Positions 42,937 through 47,624 of a stretch of 47,624 nt of DNA are shown here, in pieces (positions within the stretch are counted from its first letter, which is position 1; the number at the start of each line of letters is the position of its first letter). The stretch is from RGIG6291 sp964602275 (GTDB lineage Bacteria > Bacillota > Clostridia > TANB77 > UBA1234). The notes below the pieces were generated by a model. That model was not told where the DNA came from. It was given only the letters and a program-made list of their open reading frames with translations, and did not search any database. The position numbers and the translations under genes were made by a program. The stretch is from the NCBI GenBank assembly GCA_964602275.1, contig CAZRQF010000003.1, positions 1-47,624 on the forward strand, in the 5' to 3' direction.

Positions 42937-43737
42937 ATGAACATATATTTATCTTATTTTAAATTGCGTTTTAATGTGGCGCTCCAATATAGGTTTTCTG
43001 CGATAGCTGGCATTTTAACTCAGTTTTTTTGGGGAATGATGCTTATAATGATTTATGATGCATATTACAGAAATAACATTTCAATTTCTATGGATTTAGA
43101 CTCGCTAATTTCTTATGTTTGGCTTGGCCAATCATTTTTCTTGCTTACTAGATTTAGTTGTGCAGATAGCGATATAAGTGATTCGATTATAACTGGTGGC
43201 GTTGCTTATGAATTTACTAAACCTGTTTCGATTTATGGAATTTGGTTTTCTAGATTATGTGCAAATAAAGTAGCTGGAACAATTTTAAGATGTTTGCCGA
43301 TTATTTTAGTAAGCATTTTCTTGCCAGCACCATATAATCTTTCTGCACCAGCATCTTTTATGTCATTTATATTGTTTTTACTTACATTAGTTTTAGGTGC
43401 ATTATTAACTGTAGGAATTGCAATGCTTATATATGTAATTATGTTTTACACAACCTCTTCAAGAGGATTATTCAATGTGTATGCTGTAATTGCGGAGTTT
43501 TTTGCTGGAAGTGTTATACCGATTCCACTTATGCCAGAATTTCTTCAAAAAATATGCTATCTATTGCCGTTTAGACTGTCTTTTGATTTGCCATTTAGAA
43601 TTTACACAGGAAATATATCGGTTAGCGAAGGCATGGTTAGTGTGATAATTCAGTTGGTTTGGCTTGCAGTAATTGTTTTTTGCGGAAGTAGATTGATTAA
43701 TCGTTCAGCTAAAAAGCTTGTAATTCATGGCGGTTAG
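42937..43737 (+). CDS. ABC-2 family permease, first subunit
   Basis: The 266-residue protein has six predicted membrane helices and begins MNIYLSYFKLRFNVALQYR, as in the ABC2_membrane_6 (DUF990) permease family. It is encoded 11 bases after the ATPase with a GGAGGCG site, and followed by a second related permease. Such operons (one ATPase, two permeases) export lipids, peptides or drugs. The substrate is unknown. Expression depends on the upstream promoter; function depends on whether the ATPase frameshift is real. Confidence 0.8.
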   Translation: MNIYLSYFKLRFNVALQYRFSAIAGILTQFFWGMMLIMIYDAYYRNNISISMDLDSLISYVWLGQSFFLLTRFSCADSDISDSIITGGVAYEFTKPVSIYGIWFSRLCANKVAGTILRCLPIILVSIFLPAPYNLSAPASFMSFILFLLTLVLGALLTVGIAMLIYVIMFYTTSSRGLFNVYAVIAEFFAGSVIPIPLMPEFLQKICYLLPFRLSFDLPFRIYTGNISVSEGMVSVIIQLVWLAVIVFCGSRLINRSAKKLVIHGG

Positions 43738-43748
43738 GAGGGGGAAAA

Positions 43749-44528
43749 ATGGGATTATATTTTAAATCAATTTGGATGTTTATGAAGTGCGAATTAGAAT
43801 ATAAAACATCTTTTATTTTAAGTATGATTGCTTCTGTATTTTCTTCATTTTTCTCGTTTATTGGGGTAGTCATTCTTATTGATAAATTTGGAGGAATAGA
43901 TGGCTGGAATTTAAATGAATTAATGTTATTACTTGGTATTGCTTGTTTTGGACATGTTATCACGGAAATGTTTGGCAGAGGATTAGATCATTTTTATAAA
44001 GAAGTGAAGCGTGGATTATTAGATCAAATTTTGGTAAGACCAAGAAATATAACTTTTCAAGTGCTTTGCTCGAATTTTCAAACTTCAAAAATTGGCAGAT
44101 TAATTGAATATACAATAATTTTGATATATGCAATTTTTAAAGTGGATATTGAATGGTCGGTGTATAAGGTTTTTGTTTTAGCATTTATGATTTTGGGGTC
44201 AATGATTTTATTTTTTTCAATATTACTTTTGAAAGCTTCTTTCTCATTTTGGACAATAGAGGGAATGGAAGCAATGAACATAATATCTGACGGTGGACGA
44301 GATGTGGCCTCATATCCGATAAGTATTTATAAAAAATGGTTTGCTTTTATTTTTACATACATAATTCCTTTTGGATGTATTAACTATTATCCCGCTTTAT
44401 ATTTCCTTGATAAAGCAGGAGCAAAAGCTTGGTACGGTTTCTTGCCATTTGCTACTTTGATATTCTTATTCTTTGCATTTAAAATTTGGAACTTTGGACT
44501 TAAGTCATATAAATCTACAGGTTCATAG
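43749..44528 (+). CDS. ABC-2 family permease, second subunit
   Basis: The 259-residue partner permease has about six membrane helices and the family features MGLYFKSIWMFMKCELEYKT, GRGLDHFYKEVKRGLLDQIL and RPRNITFQVL. The R-G-x-L-D-x-x-L-x-R-P pattern is typical of the second DUF990 subunit. AGGAGGGGG precedes the start, 11 bases after the first permease. It is the last gene before the right direct repeat of the island. Confidence 0.8.
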   Translation: MGLYFKSIWMFMKCELEYKTSFILSMIASVFSSFFSFIGVVILIDKFGGIDGWNLNELMLLLGIACFGHVITEMFGRGLDHFYKEVKRGLLDQILVRPRNITFQVLCSNFQTSKIGRLIEYTIILIYAIFKVDIEWSVYKVFVLAFMILGSMILFFSILLLKASFSFWTIEGMEAMNIISDGGRDVASYPISIYKKWFAFIFTYIIPFGCINYYPALYFLDKAGAKAWYGFLPFATLIFLFFAFKIWNFGLKSYKSTGS

Positions 44529-44545
44529 AGAAGTAAAGAAATAAC

Positions 44546-44601
44546 AAGTAAAAGAAACTATAATATACTCATTTAAATTGAATAAGTGCATATACATATA
44601 A
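44546..44601 (+). pseudogene. Duplicated addA 3' end (attR-like), with its own stop codon
   Basis: Bases 44546-44592 equal 38411-38457. The addA frame continues past the repeat as V-K-E-T-I-I-Y-S-F-K-L-N-K-C-I-Y-I and stops at TAA 44599-44601. This is likely the original addA terminus, displaced by the island. Confidence 0.8.
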
Positions 44602-44615
44602 AGGTTGGATAAAGT

Positions 44616-44656
44616 AAAAGTAAATTCCGCTTAGTCTACTGCCGGAATTTACTTTT
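44616..44656. terminator. Strong symmetric terminator, probably the original addA terminator
   Basis: AAAAGTAAATTCCG and CGGAATTTACTTTT form a perfect 14-bp stem around a 13-base loop. It follows the displaced addA end by 15 bases. Confidence 0.8.
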
Positions 44657-44792
44657 AAATTTAAGGTTGCATTTTAACTTTATTTGTGATATATAAAAAT
44701 TATTCGATTCTTTTGATATTTCTTGTATATTTCTATACAAAATTTTCCAATTAATTTTATATTGTAATACGAATGGGGTGATTTGAATAGAT

Positions 44793-45524
44793 TTGGATGA
44801 TTCAATAAATGATTTGAAAAAGTTGTCAATAACATTTGATATCTTAAATAGTAAATCAGCAAATGATTTTTGTGTTTATAATAAATATCTTAAACAACCA
44901 GAAATCGTGTATCATGTTTTATTTGATGCAATAACAAAAACCGAAAACTCGTTAAACAATAAATGGAATATGAATATTATTTTAGACGATTCAGATTTTA
45001 GTAGAGTTAGTGGTAAGCTATTAAATGAGGTGTACGACAAGTATCAAAAAGCAGATACTTTGGGGGCTTTTGCATCAGATAAAACTGTAAATGAAATAAA
45101 GCAAAATGTTAGTGAAACTCTTATTAATGATTTAGAAAAATACAAAACCGAAAAAAACATATCAAATGACATCTTTTTAGAAATAAAAAAAGATGCTATT
45201 GAAATATTTAATAGAAATTTTGAGGAACAAATAGAAAAAATTTTAAAGTTAGATGCAAAAGATGAATTAAAAGTTTTGTGTGAAGACTGGAATGAAGCAT
45301 ATAGCAAGTTAAATTATGATTTAATGGATAATGTTACTAAAAGAATGGATGAATTATACAATGGACAATATATATTTAAGGATGAGCAGTTAAATAAAGA
45401 TATAAAATGTATCTTAGTAAAGAATGAATATATAAATAAAAAGTTAGAAATGGGAAATGAAGGAAAACTATCAGAAATAGAAGAAGAAATATTTGAACAA
45501 ATGAAAAATGGGAATATGTTATAG
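44793..45524 (+). CDS. Hypothetical helical protein beside a Septu-like pair
   Basis: The 243-residue protein is acidic and predicted mainly helical, with coiled-coil-like stretches (EKYKTEKNISNDIFLEIKKD, then FEEQIEKILKLDAKDEL). I recognise no domain or catalytic motif, and there is no membrane segment. The likely start is TTG at 44793 with GGGGTGA about 11 bases upstream; the frame is closed by TGA at 44784. It lies 104 bases before the ATPase-HNH pair, with a separate promoter between them, so it may be an independent accessory gene or an extra component of that system. Confidence 0.55.
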   Translation: MDDSINDLKKLSITFDILNSKSANDFCVYNKYLKQPEIVYHVLFDAITKTENSLNNKWNMNIILDDSDFSRVSGKLLNEVYDKYQKADTLGAFASDKTVNEIKQNVSETLINDLEKYKTEKNISNDIFLEIKKDAIEIFNRNFEEQIEKILKLDAKDELKVLCEDWNEAYSKLNYDLMDNVTKRMDELYNGQYIFKDEQLNKDIKCILVKNEYINKKLEMGNEGKLSEIEEEIFEQMKNGNML

Positions 45525-45584
45525 AAGTGTGCACATTATATAACATACTTTGTGTACAAAAATATGGAAATGTTATTTTAACTA

Positions 45585-45593
45585 TGATATAAT
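45585..45593 (+). promoter_or_regulatory. Extended -10 promoter for the ATPase-HNH pair
   Basis: TGATATAAT is a perfect extended -10, 36 bases before the ATPase gene. The same CTATGATATAAT string is seen in the tig promoter. Confidence 0.7.
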
Positions 45594-45628
45594 CAGCTAA
45601 AATCATAATTTTAATTTAAAGGAAGGCG

Positions 45629-46825
45629 ATGAAGATAGTGTTAAGAATAAAATCATTATATATTGATAAATTTAAAGGTTTTACAGATTTTAATTTGGAA
45701 TTTAATGATAATTTAACAGTGATGGTAGGGCTTAATGGTACAGGAAAGACAACAATATTAGAGACAATTAATAATATATTATTGGAAAATATACTTTATT
45801 TTGAAAAGGATAAGGAATTTACATTTGTAGAAATGAAAGTGACTGAAAGTGAAATTGTTCATAGCATTAAAGTAGAAAGAAAGAACAATACCATTGAAAT
45901 TATCTTTGACGGAAAAAGTACGGATGATTTAGGAAAATATTTAAATTTGGATAAATTAATATATGCACCTACGGAGGTCAACTTTATGAATGTTGAATTA
46001 GAAGGTGCTGGAAAACTAGATGGAGAACAAGATAAAAAAATAATATTAGATTCTGTAAGAATGAGCAAACAATTGAAGCAATTTCTTGTTAATGAAAAAT
46101 ATAAAGATTTAAATGATATTGCGGAAGGAAATAGAGAAAAAGGTACTAGAATTGAAAAATTTAAGACATTATATAATAATTTTTTTGATGATAAAGAGTT
46201 TATAGGAATTGATAATAATACTTATGAACCGCAATTTCGCATTAAAGAAAATAACGAAATCATTAAAGTAGAAGACTTAAGCGCTGGAGAAAAACAAATA
46301 TTTTTTAGAGGTGGGTCTTTATTACAAAATCTTAAAGATAATACAATTGTCTTATTGGATGAGCCGGAGACAAGTATGCATCCTGAATGGCAACAAAGAA
46401 TATTGGATTTTTATAAAAATATAAACAATAAATCACAATATATTGTTTCAACGCATTCACCTCATATTGCAGCTTCGACATTGCCAGATGAAATAAGGGT
46501 TTTGGAAAGGGAAAATGGTAAAATTGTTGTTAAAAATATCGAAGGCTCATATGGAAGAACGGTTTCGGAAATTTTAATTTCTTTATTCGAACTAAAAACA
46601 TTAAGAAATGAGAAAATGGAATCAGATATTAAAGAGTTTAGAAGATTATTTTTCAATTCTTCAAAAAATACAAAAGAAGAGCAAGAGAGATTAGAAAAAT
46701 TACAAGAAGAGATAAACGAATATTTAGATCCAAATGACCCTGATATTGCAATGATAGAATTTGAAAAAGATACTATAAAATTAAAAGAAAAGTTAGAACA
46801 ATTGGCTGGTGATGAAAATGCATAA
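45629..46825 (+). CDS. ptuA: AAA ATPase, Septu PtuA-like
   Basis: The 398-residue ATPase has an ABC/SMC-like head: KSLYIDKFKGFTDFNLEF, Walker A GLNGTGKT (residues 34-41), signature LSAGEKQIF, Walker B TIVLLDEPETSMHPEWQ and the H-loop STHSPHI. Short coiled-coil inserts and a helical tail follow. With the HNH gene overlapping its 3' end, it matches the Septu anti-phage system, in which a PtuA ATPase controls the PtuB nuclease. It is somewhat short for PtuA. The start is ATG 45629, close to GGAAGG, or GTG 45638 with better spacing. No retron reverse transcriptase is nearby. Confidence 0.75.
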   Translation: MKIVLRIKSLYIDKFKGFTDFNLEFNDNLTVMVGLNGTGKTTILETINNILLENILYFEKDKEFTFVEMKVTESEIVHSIKVERKNNTIEIIFDGKSTDDLGKYLNLDKLIYAPTEVNFMNVELEGAGKLDGEQDKKIILDSVRMSKQLKQFLVNEKYKDLNDIAEGNREKGTRIEKFKTLYNNFFDDKEFIGIDNNTYEPQFRIKENNEIIKVEDLSAGEKQIFFRGGSLLQNLKDNTIVLLDEPETSMHPEWQQRILDFYKNINNKSQYIVSTHSPHIAASTLPDEIRVLERENGKIVVKNIEGSYGRTVSEILISLFELKTLRNEKMESDIKEFRRLFFNSSKNTKEEQERLEKLQEEINEYLDPNDPDIAMIEFEKDTIKLKEKLEQLAGDENA

Positions 46826-47510
46826 AATAGAGAGAAATGTTCCACCAAAGGAACTAAAGAAAAAAAGTAATGAATGGAACAAAAAATTGTCTAAGAATCC
46901 TGAGGTCGACATAAATAAAGAGTGGAGAAATTTTAAATCTACAAAACTAGGAGGCGATACGCTTAAAAATTTAAAAGAGATGTATTCGGATTGCTGTATG
47001 TACTGTGAAGGTGATGTAGGAGTGACTTCTTACGGGCAAATCGAACACTTCAAACCGAAAAGCAAGTATCCAGAATTATGTTTTGATTATGATAATTTGC
47101 ATTTAGCTTGCGAAATATGTAATAAAAATAAAGGTGATAAATATGAAGAATGCTATATAGATCCAACATTGGTTGATCCTAAAGAATATATATATTATAG
47201 AAATTGGGAAGCGTTAGGGAAAAATAAAGTTGGAGATACAATGATTGAACTAGTGCAATTAAACAATGATACAAGAATAAAATTTAGAAAAGAAAGAGTG
47301 CTAAGAATACAAGAACGCTTAAACATTGCAATCAATTATTTGGAAAAAGCTAAAGAGAATGAAGAAATAAAAACAATCATTTTCTCATCATTAGACGACA
47401 TTTATAAAGCTATGAGCCATGGTTCTCCATATTGCACGATGATAAGAGATAATTTCAAAGAAAATATTGATTTGATTTATAAATTATTAGAGATTGATAG
47501 GCATATTTAA
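46818..47510 (+). CDS. ptuB: HNH endonuclease, Septu PtuB-like
   Basis: The 230-residue protein has a zinc-bound HNH site: CCMYC (Cys60, Cys63), QIEHFKPKSKYP (Glu76, His77), YDNLHLAC (Asn93, Cys98) and CNKNKGDKY (Cys101, Asn102). The I-E-H-F-x-P-K-S string is a hallmark of PtuB and related defence nucleases. The start is taken at ATG 46818, with GGTGA five bases upstream and an ATGCATAA overlap with the ATPase stop. An ATG at 46812 is an alternative. The overlap suggests coupled translation and a stoichiometric complex. The C-terminal helical region has no recognised domain. Confidence 0.8.
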   Translation: MHKIERNVPPKELKKKSNEWNKKLSKNPEVDINKEWRNFKSTKLGGDTLKNLKEMYSDCCMYCEGDVGVTSYGQIEHFKPKSKYPELCFDYDNLHLACEICNKNKGDKYEECYIDPTLVDPKEYIYYRNWEALGKNKVGDTMIELVQLNNDTRIKFRKERVLRIQERLNIAINYLEKAKENEEIKTIIFSSLDDIYKAMSHGSPYCTMIRDNFKENIDLIYKLLEIDRHI

Positions 47511-47624
47511 TAATTAGAATTATGTTTTGAAAAGATACCTTATAAAATTTTGAAAGAAATTTGCCAGATAATATTTTCAAAAATATATAGAAAAGTATTT
47601 GATATTTTATATGTGATGTAATAT
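47511..47624. other. AT-rich sequence at window end
   Basis: No gene, terminator or promoter is recognised after the HNH gene. The next feature lies outside the window. Confidence 0.5.

Noticed and set aside
44793..47510. Retron with PtuAB effectors
   Set aside because: No reverse transcriptase gene or msr-msd-like repeat is visible next to the ATPase-HNH pair.

Overview
The window is strongly A+T-rich, with AGA-dominated arginine use, strong AGGAGG-type ribosome binding sites and many simple hairpin-plus-T-run terminators. Gene content (AddAB instead of RecBCD, ClpE-type ATPase, GdpP, ComEC, DUF951, a BofC C-terminal domain protein) points to a low-GC Firmicute of the class Clostridia. I cannot name the species. 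No rRNA, tRNA, CRISPR array, integrase or transposase gene is visible.

Bases 1-25.8 kb are mostly core chromosome: the end of greA; a site-2-protease homologue, tsaD and a phosphoesterase; tig-clpP-clpX (chaperone and protease); a DUF951 gene; gdpP-rplI-dnaB (c-di-AMP turnover, ribosome, replication); tilS-ftsH; a RelE/ParE-type toxin-antitoxin pair; recG; dnaG-rpoD; an SH3 protein, comEC and a BofC-like protein; and, on the minus strand, a ClpE-type ATPase. Between the toxin gene and recG lie a large palindromic element bounded by a perfect 16-bp inverted repeat, and a three-way-junction hairpin element.

Bases 26.0-31.0 kb are accessory. They hold a run of small HEPN-type proteins (three with an R-x4-H motif), a DUF1413 protein, a zinc-ribbon coiled-coil protein, a dockerin-like gene remnant, and a DUF4143 ATPase flanked by two copies of a terminator-like repeat. 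Bases 31.0-38.5 kb return to core genes: scpB-addB-addA.

Bases 38.4-44.6 kb look like an inserted island. A 47-bp segment of the 3' end of addA is repeated 6.1 kb downstream. The distal copy stays in the addA frame, reaches its own stop codon and is followed by a strong terminator, so the island appears to have entered the last codons of addA. The island carries (i) a probable type I toxin-antitoxin locus encoding a 24-residue hydrophobic peptide, with convergent promoters, a shared bidirectional terminator and a direct repeat that would let the antisense RNA pair with the toxin start region, an architecture like the par/Fst locus; (ii) a decayed array of polyvalent-protein modules (ParB-like, MuF-C/nuclease-like, ADP-ribosyltransferase-like) separated by near-identical 0.3-kb repeats; and (iii) an ABC-2 exporter whose ATPase has a one-base insertion in Walker A.

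The right end (44.8-47.5 kb) holds a hypothetical protein and a two-gene AAA-ATPase plus HNH pair resembling the Septu (PtuA/PtuB) anti-phage system.
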